Shown: in pieces, positions 44,327 to 52,023 of the stretch
Numbering within the stretch: position 1 is the first letter of the stretch
How the letters are laid out: every line of letters begins with the position of its first letter
NCBI GenBank assembly: GCA_033344915.1
Contig: JAWPML010000001.1
Span: 472,369 to 536,368 of the forward strand
Length of the DNA: 64,000 bases
DNA from: Acidimicrobiales bacterium
GTDB taxonomy: Bacteria > Actinomycetota > Acidimicrobiia > Acidimicrobiales > Aldehydirespiratoraceae
Reading direction: 5' to 3'
Notes under the pieces: model-generated
What the model was told of the DNA's origin: nothing
Database searches by the model: none
The model's input: the letters and a program-made list of their open reading frames with translations, nothing else
Program-made: the position numbers and the translations under genes

Positions 44327-45306
44327 GCGCGCAGCTGATCGACGGCTTCGGGCGGGTCCACCGCGACCTCCGGATCTCCGTCACGGACCGGTGCAACTTC
44401 CGCTGCGCGTACTGCATGCCCGAGGAGGGCATGCAGTGGCAACGCCGCGAGGACCTCCTCAGCTTCGAGGAGATCGAGCGGGTGGCCCGCATCATGGTCG
44501 AGCGCTACGGCGTCGACGGGATCCGTCTCACCGGCGGCGAGCCCACGGTCCGGGCGCGGCTTCCGATCCTCGTCGAGAAGCTCGCCGCCCTGGGCGTCGA
44601 TCTGGCGATGACCACCAACGGGGTCACGCTGCCCCTGCTCGCCTCGGAGCTGAAGGCCGCCGGCCTGCGACGGGTCAACATCTCGCTGGACTCCCTGCGC
44701 CACGACCGGTTCGAGGAGCTGACCCGCCGCGACGAACTCGACCGGGTGCTCGAAGGCATCGAGGCGGCGAAGGCTGCCGGCTTCGATCCCGTGAAGATCA
44801 ACGTCGTCGTCATGAAGGGCATCAACGACGACGAGGTGCTCGACTTCGCCCGCTTCGGTCGCGAGAACGACGTCACCGTCCGGTTCATCGAGTTCATGCC
44901 CCTCGACGCGGACGAGATCTGGAACAACGACCGCGTCCTGACCCAGGACGAGATCCTGGCGACGCTGCGGACGGAGTTCGAGCTCGAGCCGGTCGAGCGC
45001 ACGTCGGCCCCGGCCTCCCGCTGGCGTTACGCGGACGGCGCCGGTGAGATCGGCGTGGTCGCGAGCGTGAGCCAGTCGTTCTGCGACACCTGCGACCGCG
45101 TGCGCATCACGGCGGACGGCCAGTTCCGCAACTGCCTGTTCGCCACGGACGAGACCGATGTGCGGGCCCTGCTCCGTGGCGGTTCCACGGACGACGTGGT
45201 CGCGGCGGCGCTCGAGCGCACCGTTGCCGCCAAGTGGGCCGGCCACCAGATCAACCAGGTCCACTTCATCCGGCCACGGCGTTCGATGTCCGAGATCGGC
45301 GGCTAA
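44323..45306 (+). CDS. moaA: GTP 3',8-cyclase MoaA (radical SAM)
   Basis: 327-aa radical SAM enzyme catalysing the first step of molybdenum cofactor synthesis, with MoaC. N-terminal SAM cluster motif CNFRCAYCMP, the C-terminal cluster Cys residues in FCDTCDRVRITADGQFRNCLF. The conserved C-terminal Gly-Gly is present (SEIGG). ATG overlaps moeA's stop. Confidence 0.96.
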   Translation: MSAQLIDGFGRVHRDLRISVTDRCNFRCAYCMPEEGMQWQRREDLLSFEEIERVARIMVERYGVDGIRLTGGEPTVRARLPILVEKLAALGVDLAMTTNGVTLPLLASELKAAGLRRVNISLDSLRHDRFEELTRRDELDRVLEGIEAAKAAGFDPVKINVVVMKGINDDEVLDFARFGRENDVTVRFIEFMPLDADEIWNNDRVLTQDEILATLRTEFELEPVERTSAPASRWRYADGAGEIGVVASVSQSFCDTCDRVRITADGQFRNCLFATDETDVRALLRGGSTDDVVAAALERTVAAKWAGHQINQVHFIRPRRSMSEIGG

Positions 45307-45325
45307 CGCCGTCGCCGGAGCGATC

Positions 45326-45331
45326 TAGACT
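45326..45331 (+). promoter_or_regulatory. putative -10 box TAGACT for moaC
   Basis: TAGACT, 6 nt before ATG 45338; leaderless-type promoter, so moaC may be transcribed separately as well as with moaA. Confidence 0.4.
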
Positions 45332-45337
45332 CCCGGC

Positions 45338-45832
45338 ATGTCGGATCACGGATTCACGCATCTCGACCCGATGGGTCGCGCCCGGATGGTCGATGTGACG
45401 CCCAAGGAGGCCACCCATCGCCGGGCGATCGCCCGGGGGCGGGTGTCGATGACTCCGGAGACGGCGTCGGCGGTGGCCCAGGGCGCCATCAAGAAGGGCG
45501 ACGTGTTGGCCGTGGCCCGCGTCGCCGGCATCCAGGCGGCCAAGCGGGCCTCGGATCTGCTGCCGCTGTGTCACCCGTTGCTCGTGGGCGCGGTCACCGT
45601 GAACTTCGAGATCAACGAGGAGAGCATCGACATCGAGGCGGCCGTGGAGACGGTCGATCGCACGGGCGTCGAGATGGAAGCGCTGACGGCGTGCAGTGTG
45701 GCGGCGCTCACCGTGTACGACATGTGCAAGTCGAAGGACCGCGGCATGGTGATCGGCGAGATCGCCCTGTGGGAGAAGACCGGCGGGCGAAGTGGTCACT
45801 ACAAGCGGGTGGCGGACGACGCCGACGTCTGA
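45338..45832 (+). CDS. moaC: cyclic pyranopterin monophosphate synthase MoaC
   Basis: 164-aa partner of MoaA that rearranges its product to cPMP. Conserved sequence: GRARMVDVTPKEATHRRA, the substrate region AKRASDLLPLCHPL, VETVDRTGVEMEALTA and MCKSKDRGM. 31 bp after moaA. Confidence 0.96.
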   Translation: MSDHGFTHLDPMGRARMVDVTPKEATHRRAIARGRVSMTPETASAVAQGAIKKGDVLAVARVAGIQAAKRASDLLPLCHPLLVGAVTVNFEINEESIDIEAAVETVDRTGVEMEALTACSVAALTVYDMCKSKDRGMVIGEIALWEKTGGRSGHYKRVADDADV

Positions 45833-45834
45833 AT

Positions 45835-45850
45835 CGTGACCGGGGTCACG
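45835..45850. repeat. 16-bp palindrome CGTGACC-GG-GGTCACG
   Basis: Perfect 7-bp arms around GG, two bases after the moaC stop and 25 bp before the promoter-like TTGCCC of the next gene. It may be a short terminator hairpin or a dimeric regulator's operator. Confidence 0.5.
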
Positions 45851-45874
45851 TCGGGAAATCATCGGCCCGAATGA

Positions 45875-45903
45875 TTGCCCACGTATGTCGTTCGTTATAC
45901 AAT
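45875..45903 (+). promoter_or_regulatory. sigma70-type promoter TTGCCC-N17-TACAAT
   Basis: TTGCCC at 45875-45880 and TACAAT at 45898-45903 with 17-bp spacing, in an unusually AT-rich patch for this genome. It gives a ~75-nt leader before the gene at 45984. Confidence 0.6.
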
Positions 45904-45983
45904 CGTAACTTGGAGTACGGGTCGCCTTCCGGGGCGGCCGTCTTGACGGTGCCGCCGCACCGCACCTGGAGGAGACACATCTG

Positions 45984-46448
45984 ATGAAGGAGTCGATTGT
46001 TCTCCTGATTCTCGGCGCCTGCTGGGCGGGTTATCTCGGCTGGTACTGGCGTGAGAACCGGCGAACGTCGGATCGCCGTCGTGACGGCATCCGAGCGTTC
46101 TCGTCCGGCCTGGGCACCCTCGGCGGCTCGGCCGCCCGGTCCGGCGCGTTCGCGCCCGGCCTTCCGCCGCTCGCGCCCCGCACCGCATCCGACGCCGCCC
46201 GGCGCCGTCGTGAGGTGCTCATGGGGCTCAGCGTCGCGGCGCTCGTCACCTTCTTCGCCGCGATCGGCATCGGCGGCGCGATCGTCGTCTCGATCCACCT
46301 GCTGATCGACGCCGCGTTGATCGGGTACGGCTACCTCCTCGTGCAGCACCGCAATGCGGCCGCCGAGCGCGAGATCAAGGTCACGATGCTGCATCCCGAG
46401 CGGTCCTCGGCCACGGCCGCGGAGCCTGTCCGCGCCCTCGGCGGCTGA
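45984..46448 (+). CDS. small membrane protein, 154 aa
   Basis: N-terminal helix (SIVLLILGACWAGYLGWYW), a basic cytoplasmic loop (~25-85, Arg- then Gly/Ala/Pro-rich), a second pair of hydrophobic segments (LMGLSVAALVTFFAAIGIGGAIV and LLIDAALIGYGYLLV) and a hydrophilic C-terminus. GGAGGAG at 45968-45974 supports the ATG. A clear TTGCCC/TACAAT promoter precedes it, so it is probably well expressed. No family recognised. Confidence 0.75.
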   Translation: MKESIVLLILGACWAGYLGWYWRENRRTSDRRRDGIRAFSSGLGTLGGSAARSGAFAPGLPPLAPRTASDAARRRREVLMGLSVAALVTFFAAIGIGGAIVVSIHLLIDAALIGYGYLLVQHRNAAAEREIKVTMLHPERSSATAAEPVRALGG

Positions 46449-46500
46449 ACCACAGCCGGTTCGAATCGTCGTCGCGAGCCGCTACCATGGCGGCTCCCAC

Positions 46501-46573
46501 GGGGGTGTAGCTCAGTTGGTAGAGCGCCTCGGTCGCATCGAGGAGGCCAGGGGTTCAACTCCCCTCACCTCCA
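46501..46573 (+). tRNA. tRNA-Ala (anticodon CGC)
   Basis: Cloverleaf: 7-bp acceptor stem GGGGGTG/CACCTCC, D arm GCTC-AGTTGGTA-GAGC, anticodon stem CCTCG/CGAGG around loop GTCGCAT (anticodon CGC, reading GCG), T arm AGGGG-TTCAACT-CCCCT. The acceptor stem contains the G3-U70 wobble pair that marks alanine tRNAs. Discriminator A at 46573; CCA is not encoded. Confidence 0.95.
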
Positions 46574-46581
46574 CCCCGTGA

Positions 46582-46619
46582 AGCCCCAGGTCGGTGCGCG
46601 AGCACCCCGGCCTGGGGCT
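46582..46619. terminator. GC hairpin between tRNA-Ala and convergent gene
   Basis: AGCCCCAGG (46582-46590) pairs with CCTGGGGCT (46611-46619). It sits 8 bp after the tRNA and 7 bp beyond the opposite gene's stop, so it can serve both strands. Confidence 0.65.
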
Positions 46620-46626
46620 CTCTCGT

Positions 46627-47880
46627 TCAGAGCAGTGCCGCGTCGGCGACGTAGATCGTGCGGGTGAACCGGTCGACCCGCAGGAGGGTGCCGGTGAAGG
46701 CGATCGTGTCGCCGCGGTCGACGTCGCTGTCGGCGGGAAGGTCGACGATGGCGCGCACCCGATTCGACATCAGGGTGCTCGCCCCGACCGAACCGATCCG
46801 CATGGTGGTCTTGGTCCCCGGCTCATCGCCGAAGTCGCGGTCGCTGCGATAGTCACGCGAGCTCTCGACCTCGGCGGACCACTCGATGGTCTCGCCGGCG
46901 TACCTCGTTTCGAACTCCCGCTCGATCTCGTGTCCGCGCCGGCTGCTGCCGAACAGCGCATCGATCGTGTCCTGCTGAGCCAACGAGGGCGGGGCGCGAT
47001 CGGGCTCTGCGTCCGGTTCGGGTCGGGGCGGAGGTGCGGGCAGAGCGGAAGCCGCCTCGTGCCGGGCGATCTGTTCGTCGGCGACGGCGGCCCAGCCGGC
47101 GACCTCCTCGTCGCCGGGCAGCTCGGTGGCGGCCGCCGCGAGGATGGGTTTCGCCTCCTCGGCGCGGTCGAGGGCGATGAGGGCCTCGGCCTCGAGCACC
47201 TTCGTGACCGTGTTCGGCTCGGCGTCGGCCGCCGCGGCCGCGTGGAGCGCGTCCGCAGCGTCGGTGAGGTCGCCGTCGTCTCGCTGCGCCAGCGCGGCGT
47301 TCACCGGACCGGGGTCGCCGAGGAGGCGGGCACTGTCGACGAGCCGGTTCAGCGAGGCCAGGAGGCGGTCCTGGTTCCGTTCGACCCGCCGGGTCTCGAC
47401 CCGGATCGTGCTGTCGGTGATGACGGCACTGGGCCAGGTCGAGAAGATGCTGAGGATCGCGGCGCGGCGAGCCGGGGTCAGAAACGCCTGCAGCGCCGCA
47501 CCATCGGCCCCGTCGATCTCGACCGACGAGTCGAAACGGGGATCGCCGATGACGGCATCGGCGCCGCCGAACATCCCCCGCAGGAACGAGCCGACCCCCT
47601 GGCGGCGGAACTGCACGGGCGGCCCGACACTCGGGAACGTGACGGTGTACTGCGTGACCCGGCGCTGGCTGTCGCCGCTGCCGCGACTCACGACGCGGGC
47701 GTCGACGTGAACGCCCCTGATCGTGCCGCTCATCGACGGGCTGCGAAACATCGACCTGCTGGTCGTCGTCAGCCCGGTGCGGCGGCCGACGGTGGACCAG
47801 CTCTGATCGGTGGCCTGTTTCTGCACCGCCTGGATGGCGAACGCGATGATCCCGATGAAGATGATGAGTCCGAAGCCCAC
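46627..47880 (-). CDS. hypothetical membrane-anchored protein, 417 aa
   Basis: N-terminal transmembrane helix (GFGLIIFIGIIAFAIQAV) then a soluble part. Residues ~30-150 form a beta-rich domain with a basic character, ~160-270 an Ala-rich helical (TPR-like) region, ~275-305 a Pro/Asp-rich linker, and the last ~100 residues a beta domain (GDTIAFTGTLLRVDRFTRTIYVADAALL) that looks like an OB-fold-type domain. No family recognised and no enzyme motif. Downstream of the LivK-like gene but separated by a strong hairpin. Confidence 0.75.
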   Translation of the reverse strand: MGFGLIIFIGIIAFAIQAVQKQATDQSWSTVGRRTGLTTTSRSMFRSPSMSGTIRGVHVDARVVSRGSGDSQRRVTQYTVTFPSVGPPVQFRRQGVGSFLRGMFGGADAVIGDPRFDSSVEIDGADGAALQAFLTPARRAAILSIFSTWPSAVITDSTIRVETRRVERNQDRLLASLNRLVDSARLLGDPGPVNAALAQRDDGDLTDAADALHAAAAADAEPNTVTKVLEAEALIALDRAEEAKPILAAAATELPGDEEVAGWAAVADEQIARHEAASALPAPPPRPEPDAEPDRAPPSLAQQDTIDALFGSSRRGHEIEREFETRYAGETIEWSAEVESSRDYRSDRDFGDEPGTKTTMRIGSVGASTLMSNRVRAIVDLPADSDVDRGDTIAFTGTLLRVDRFTRTIYVADAALL

Positions 47881-47908
47881 GCGGGCCAGTGTTGCACCCG
47901 GACGCGAA

Positions 47909-47934
47909 GGATCCCGGCCACGAGGCCGGGATCC
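47909..47934 (-). terminator. 11-bp perfect hairpin after the LivK-like gene
   Basis: GGATCCCGGCC and GGCCGGGATCC around ACGA, located between the LivK-like stop and the next minus-strand gene. Strong stem without a T-run, as usual for actinobacteria. Confidence 0.65.
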
Positions 47935-47963
47935 CTGGCGTCAGATGGAGTCAGCCGGAGTGA

Positions 47964-49613
47964 CTAGCGGGGCGCAGGGCGCCAGTCGTTCTGACCGGTG
48001 ATGCAGATCGGTTCGCCGTTGGCCCGGGTGAACGGCTGGGGCTGATCGCACGGGAACACCCAGTCGAGCGTCTGGATCGCGTCGGCCGTCTGGGTCTTGC
48101 CCGGCGTGATGCTCGCGGGGATCTGTCCGCCGGTGTCGACCGGTCCGAGGTTGGCGAGCGCCGCCTGCACGTCCGCCACCGTCGGGTTGTCGCCGGCGTT
48201 GTAGATCGCCCGCAACGCGATACGGAGGATGGAGCAGACGCTGGACACCATGTTGTAGGCGGAGTCGCCCTCGTCGTCCCACGCGTGCGACGCCCCGGAC
48301 GGGCTGTTCTCGGCGTAGACCCGGTTGCACTCGGCGGCGAACGGGTTGGGTTCGAAGCCCGGCTCCCGCTCGCTGCCCGTGGCCCGGAAGTCGATGATCT
48401 GCGCGCCGTTGTAGAGATTGCCCGCATCCACGTTGTTGGCGATCTGGCCGGAGACCAACTCGCTCGCCTGGCTGTTGAAGTCGCTGGCGTAGAACTGCAC
48501 GTCGCCGACCTCGTAGCCCTGGTTGACCATCTCCGCGACATAGCCGGGGGCCGACAGGATGTTGAGCACGTTGAAGAAGACATCGACGCCGGCATTGCGC
48601 ATGTTGGTGACGGATTGGGGCACGCCACCGGCGCAGACGGTTCCGCCGCCGCAGTCGATCACGTCGAACACGATGTCGAAGCCCGCATCGTTGAGGGTGT
48701 CGACGAGACCGGCCTCGACCGCCTCGGCCTGACCGGGCGTGTTGGGCGCAGCGACCCCGAGCGTCTTGCCCTCGAGCGCGCCGTTGGCGATGAGGTCCAG
48801 GGCCATGAAGCGCACGCTCTCCTCGAGCGTCGGGCTCATCGAGATCAGCCGGTCCTCGCCGCGTTCCATCCACTCCTCGGTCTGGCCCTGCGTCGAGATG
48901 AACGCCGTTTCCTGCTCCTCGACGAGGCACAGGTTGGCCGTGCCCTGGAAGCCGCTGCTGTTCATCACGATCACGGCATCGAAGTCCTCCGTCATCGCGA
49001 GACACGCCTGGTTGCGCTCGGCGTCGACCTGGTCGCCCAGGAGCGGGGCCTCGGCGTAGCCGAGGTTGACGGTGCGGCCGCGCACGCCACCGCACTCGGT
49101 GTTGACGTAGTCGACGAGGACGTCGAACATCTCCTCCGGATCGCCGACCGGGATGCCGAAGCCGATGTCGACGGCCTCCTCGAGGCGGCTGCGGATGTGG
49201 CCGATGCGCACCTCGTCGGCGGTGATGCCCGCGTCGGTGTCGACCCGGTCGCTCGCCGCATCGTGGGGCAGGCACACCGCATCGATCTGGGTGAACGGGT
49301 CGTCGCTGCGGTCGTAGGTCTGCTGGAACTCGTCGAAGACCCCACCGCGGGGGTCTTCGTAGAAGTTCGGTTCGCCGGAGCTCCCGTCGTCGCCCGTGCC
49401 GTCGTCACCGGTGCCGTCGTCGCCCGTGCCGTCGTCGCCGGTGCCGTCGTCGCCGGTGCCGGTGCCGTCGTCGCCCGAGTCATCGCCCGAGTCGTCGCCG
49501 GTTCCGTCGACGGATGCGTCGCCGTCGCCGTCGCTGCTCTCTCCGCCGCACGCGGCGGCGAGGAAGGTGAAGGCCAGCAGGATGGCGAGCCACCGGGTGG
49601 TGCGCGTGGACAT
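47964..49613 (-). CDS. branched-chain-type ABC substrate-binding lipoprotein (LivK-like)
   Basis: 549 aa. Signal peptide and lipobox LAAAC (Cys22), an acidic Gly/Asp/Thr linker (~25-85) encoded by 15-bp tandem repeats, then a type I periplasmic-binding domain of the LivK family (VRIGHIRSRLEEAVDIGFG, AVIVMNSSGFQG, GKTLGVAAPNTPGQAEA, FYASDFNSQASELV). It is longer than LivK (~370 aa), with several extra Cys. ATG 49613 supported by GGAGG at 49621-49625. Divergent from the MFS-LivF and LivHMG fusion genes, with 196 bp between, which makes it their likely binding protein. Ligand is unknown. Confidence 0.86.
   Translation of the reverse strand: MSTRTTRWLAILLAFTFLAAACGGESSDGDGDASVDGTGDDSGDDSGDDGTGTGDDGTGDDGTGDDGTGDDGTGDDGSSGEPNFYEDPRGGVFDEFQQTYDRSDDPFTQIDAVCLPHDAASDRVDTDAGITADEVRIGHIRSRLEEAVDIGFGIPVGDPEEMFDVLVDYVNTECGGVRGRTVNLGYAEAPLLGDQVDAERNQACLAMTEDFDAVIVMNSSGFQGTANLCLVEEQETAFISTQGQTEEWMERGEDRLISMSPTLEESVRFMALDLIANGALEGKTLGVAAPNTPGQAEAVEAGLVDTLNDAGFDIVFDVIDCGGGTVCAGGVPQSVTNMRNAGVDVFFNVLNILSAPGYVAEMVNQGYEVGDVQFYASDFNSQASELVSGQIANNVDAGNLYNGAQIIDFRATGSEREPGFEPNPFAAECNRVYAENSPSGASHAWDDEGDSAYNMVSSVCSILRIALRAIYNAGDNPTVADVQAALANLGPVDTGGQIPASITPGKTQTADAIQTLDWVFPCDQPQPFTRANGEPICITGQNDWRPAPR
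49384..49479 (-). repeat. 15-bp tandem repeats encoding the LivK-like linker
   Basis: Five 15-bp units (CCGTCGTCGCCCGTG and near-identical versions) at 49384-49458, a 6-bp partial unit, then a sixth unit. They encode a TGDDG-type repeat in the lipoprotein linker. A coding repeat, not CRISPR. Confidence 0.85.
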
Positions 49614-49809
49614 GGGGTTCCCTCCAGGGTGGTTCCAGCCGAAGGTGGTGCATCGGCGTCGGGTCCGGAAGCACCAGCGTGACACACGGCACGTCGCTCT
49701 GCGTATTCACCGCGGCAACCGAACCGCGTTCGGATCGCGTCGAGTCTTGGCGCGAGTCGCCGGAAGCAGCCAGAATGTCGCCCGGCCGCGTCCTGCGGTG
49801 AGGGGGATC

Positions 49810-52023
49810 ATGACCGCAGACGGAACCGACGCGACATCGGCCGACGTCGGTGCCGCCGCGCTCGCCGCCGCGGTCCTCGAGGAGGAAGCGAAGCGTCAGG
49901 AGGCGCAGGCCGCCCGCGACGCCGCCGTCGTGCTTCCCGATGACCTCCTTCCCGGCGTCGGTGAGGATCCGATGTCACTGCGGGAGGCGATGAAGGTCGG
50001 CGGCGCGACGACGGTCGTCATGATGTTCCTGCTCAATTTCATCGACGACCTCCCCCGGGCGTTCCGGGTCGTCGGACCGGACATCCAGAAGACGTTCAAC
50101 ATCTCCGACACCGTGCTCGCCGGGGTGATGGGGTTCGGTGGTGTCGCCCTCGTGCTCGGTGCCGTGCCGATGGCCGCGCTGGCGGATCGGGTGAAGCGAG
50201 TCCGGCTCATTCCGCTGTTCTCGTTTGCGTGGGCGGCCACGCTGGCCGTGTCGGCCCTGGTGGCGAACGTGTTCCAGCTGTTCTGGACCAACGCGGCGAC
50301 GTCGTTCTCCCAGGCCTACCGGATCCCGGTGTCGAACTCGCTGCTCACCGACACCTACCCCATTCCCGCCCGGGCCAAGGTCTTCGCGTTCGAGGGAATG
50401 GGCCGGCCGCTCGGTCAGTTGCTCGGCCCCCTGACCATCGGTGGTGTCGCGACACTCGCCGGGGGCACGGAGGGCTGGCGGTGGGCGTTCCTCGTCGTGG
50501 CGATACCTCCGGTGCTCGTCGGGCTGGCCTCGCTGCGCATGAAGGAGCCGCCCCGCGGCCAGCACGAGAAGGCGTCGGTGCTGACCGAGGACGCGCTCGA
50601 GGTGGACGAACTGGAGCCGTCGATGAGCACGGCCCTCGCCCGGCTCCGCAAGATCCGCACCTTCTACTTCTTCGCCACCGGCGTCGGTGTGCTCGGCTTC
50701 GCGCTGATCGCGGTGCCCGGCCAGTTCAACCTCCTGCTCGACGACAAGTACGGCTACGACGCGCTCGACCGGGGCATCATCGAGGCGCTGCTCTGGATTC
50801 CCTCGCTCATCGCCATCCCGATCGCGGGGCGGCGCTTCGACGAGAAGTTCCGCGAGGATCCCGAGTCGCTGGTGAAGCTCACCGGCACGTTGATCGCCAC
50901 CGCCGGCCTGATCTACATGGTCGCGTTGCCGTTGAAGGCGATCGGGCCGCTCGTCATCGGCATCGGTCTCGCCCAGGCCTGCATCTCCGCGTCGTTCGTC
51001 GCCGCGCCCACGATCATCGCGGCGGTCGCCCCGTACCGGATCCGGGCCCAGGCGTTCGCGCTCCTTCCCGTCTTCATCTTCCTCATGGGCGGCTTCATCG
51101 GCGGGCTCGTCGCCGGGCAGATCTCCGACGCCTACAACAATCGCACCGCCATGCTCGTCGTGGCCCCGTGGACCGCCCTGCTCGCCGGCTGGCTGATCCG
51201 GCGCGGCGCCTTCCACATCCGTCGTGACATCTCCCTGGCCGTCGAAGAGTTGATGGAGGAGCAGGCCGAGGCCCGCAAGATCGCCTCCGGCGAGGACGTG
51301 CCCGCCCTCCAGGTGCGCAACCTCGACTTCAGCTACGGACCGGTGCAGGTGCTCTTCGACGTCGAGATCGAGGTCGCCAAGGGCGAAGTGGTCGCACTCC
51401 TCGGCACCAACGGCGCGGGCAAGTCCACCCTTCTCCGCGCCATCTCCGGGCTCGGCATTCCCGATCGCGGTGTCGTGCGCCTCAACGGCCGCACGATCAC
51501 CTACGCCGAGGCGGAGACCCGCTTCCGGGTCGGGATCGTGCAGCTGCGCGGCGGCTCGGGGATCTTCCCGGCGCTGACGATCGGGGAGAACCTCCGGGCG
51601 TCGATGCTCGGGTCCGACATCGATGCGGCCGACGCCGATCGTCGCATCGCGGACGTGGTCGAGACGTTCCCGGCCCTCGCCGGGCGGCTCGGCGAGCGGG
51701 CCGGCGACCTCTCCGGCGGACAACAACAGATGCTCGCCCTCGCGATGGCGCTGGTGCACGAACCCGAGGTCCTGCTCATCGACGAGCTGAGCCTCGGCCT
51801 CGCGCCGGTGGTGGTGCAGGAGCTGCTCTCCATCGTCGAACGACTGCGGGCCCAGGGGCAGACCATGGTGATCGTCGAACAGTCGCTCAACGTTGCGCTC
51901 GCCTTCGCCGATCGCGCCATCTTCATGGAGAAGGGTGTCGTGCGGTTCGAGGGTCCGGCCCGCGAACTCGCCGAACGCGACGACCTCGCTCGGGCCGTGT
52001 TCCTCGGAGGTGAGGGCGGGTGA
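49810..52023 (+). CDS. fusion of MFS transporter and LivF-type ABC ATPase
   Basis: 737 aa. Residues ~1-55 form an acidic/Ala-rich helix; ~56-480 a 12-helix major facilitator domain (FLLNFIDDLPRAFRVVGP; motif A-like LADRVKRVRLIPLF); ~498-737 a complete ABC ATPase of LivF type (Walker A LGTNGAGKST, signature LSGGQQQMLALAMAL, Walker B VLLIDELSLGLAP, switch VEQSLNVAL). ATG 49810 has GAGGGGG just upstream. It overlaps the LivHMG gene start by 4 nt (GTGA). Combining a secondary carrier with an ABC ATPase in one chain is unusual. The join is in a continuous frame. Biological meaning not known. Confidence 0.88.
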   Translation: MTADGTDATSADVGAAALAAAVLEEEAKRQEAQAARDAAVVLPDDLLPGVGEDPMSLREAMKVGGATTVVMMFLLNFIDDLPRAFRVVGPDIQKTFNISDTVLAGVMGFGGVALVLGAVPMAALADRVKRVRLIPLFSFAWAATLAVSALVANVFQLFWTNAATSFSQAYRIPVSNSLLTDTYPIPARAKVFAFEGMGRPLGQLLGPLTIGGVATLAGGTEGWRWAFLVVAIPPVLVGLASLRMKEPPRGQHEKASVLTEDALEVDELEPSMSTALARLRKIRTFYFFATGVGVLGFALIAVPGQFNLLLDDKYGYDALDRGIIEALLWIPSLIAIPIAGRRFDEKFREDPESLVKLTGTLIATAGLIYMVALPLKAIGPLVIGIGLAQACISASFVAAPTIIAAVAPYRIRAQAFALLPVFIFLMGGFIGGLVAGQISDAYNNRTAMLVVAPWTALLAGWLIRRGAFHIRRDISLAVEELMEEQAEARKIASGEDVPALQVRNLDFSYGPVQVLFDVEIEVAKGEVVALLGTNGAGKSTLLRAISGLGIPDRGVVRLNGRTITYAEAETRFRVGIVQLRGGSGIFPALTIGENLRASMLGSDIDAADADRRIADVVETFPALAGRLGERAGDLSGGQQQMLALAMALVHEPEVLLIDELSLGLAPVVVQELLSIVERLRAQGQTMVIVEQSLNVALAFADRAIFMEKGVVRFEGPARELAERDDLARAVFLGGEGG

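Noticed and set aside
49384-49479. CRISPR-like short repeats
   Set aside because: Units are contiguous 15-mers without spacers and in frame with the LivK-like linker.
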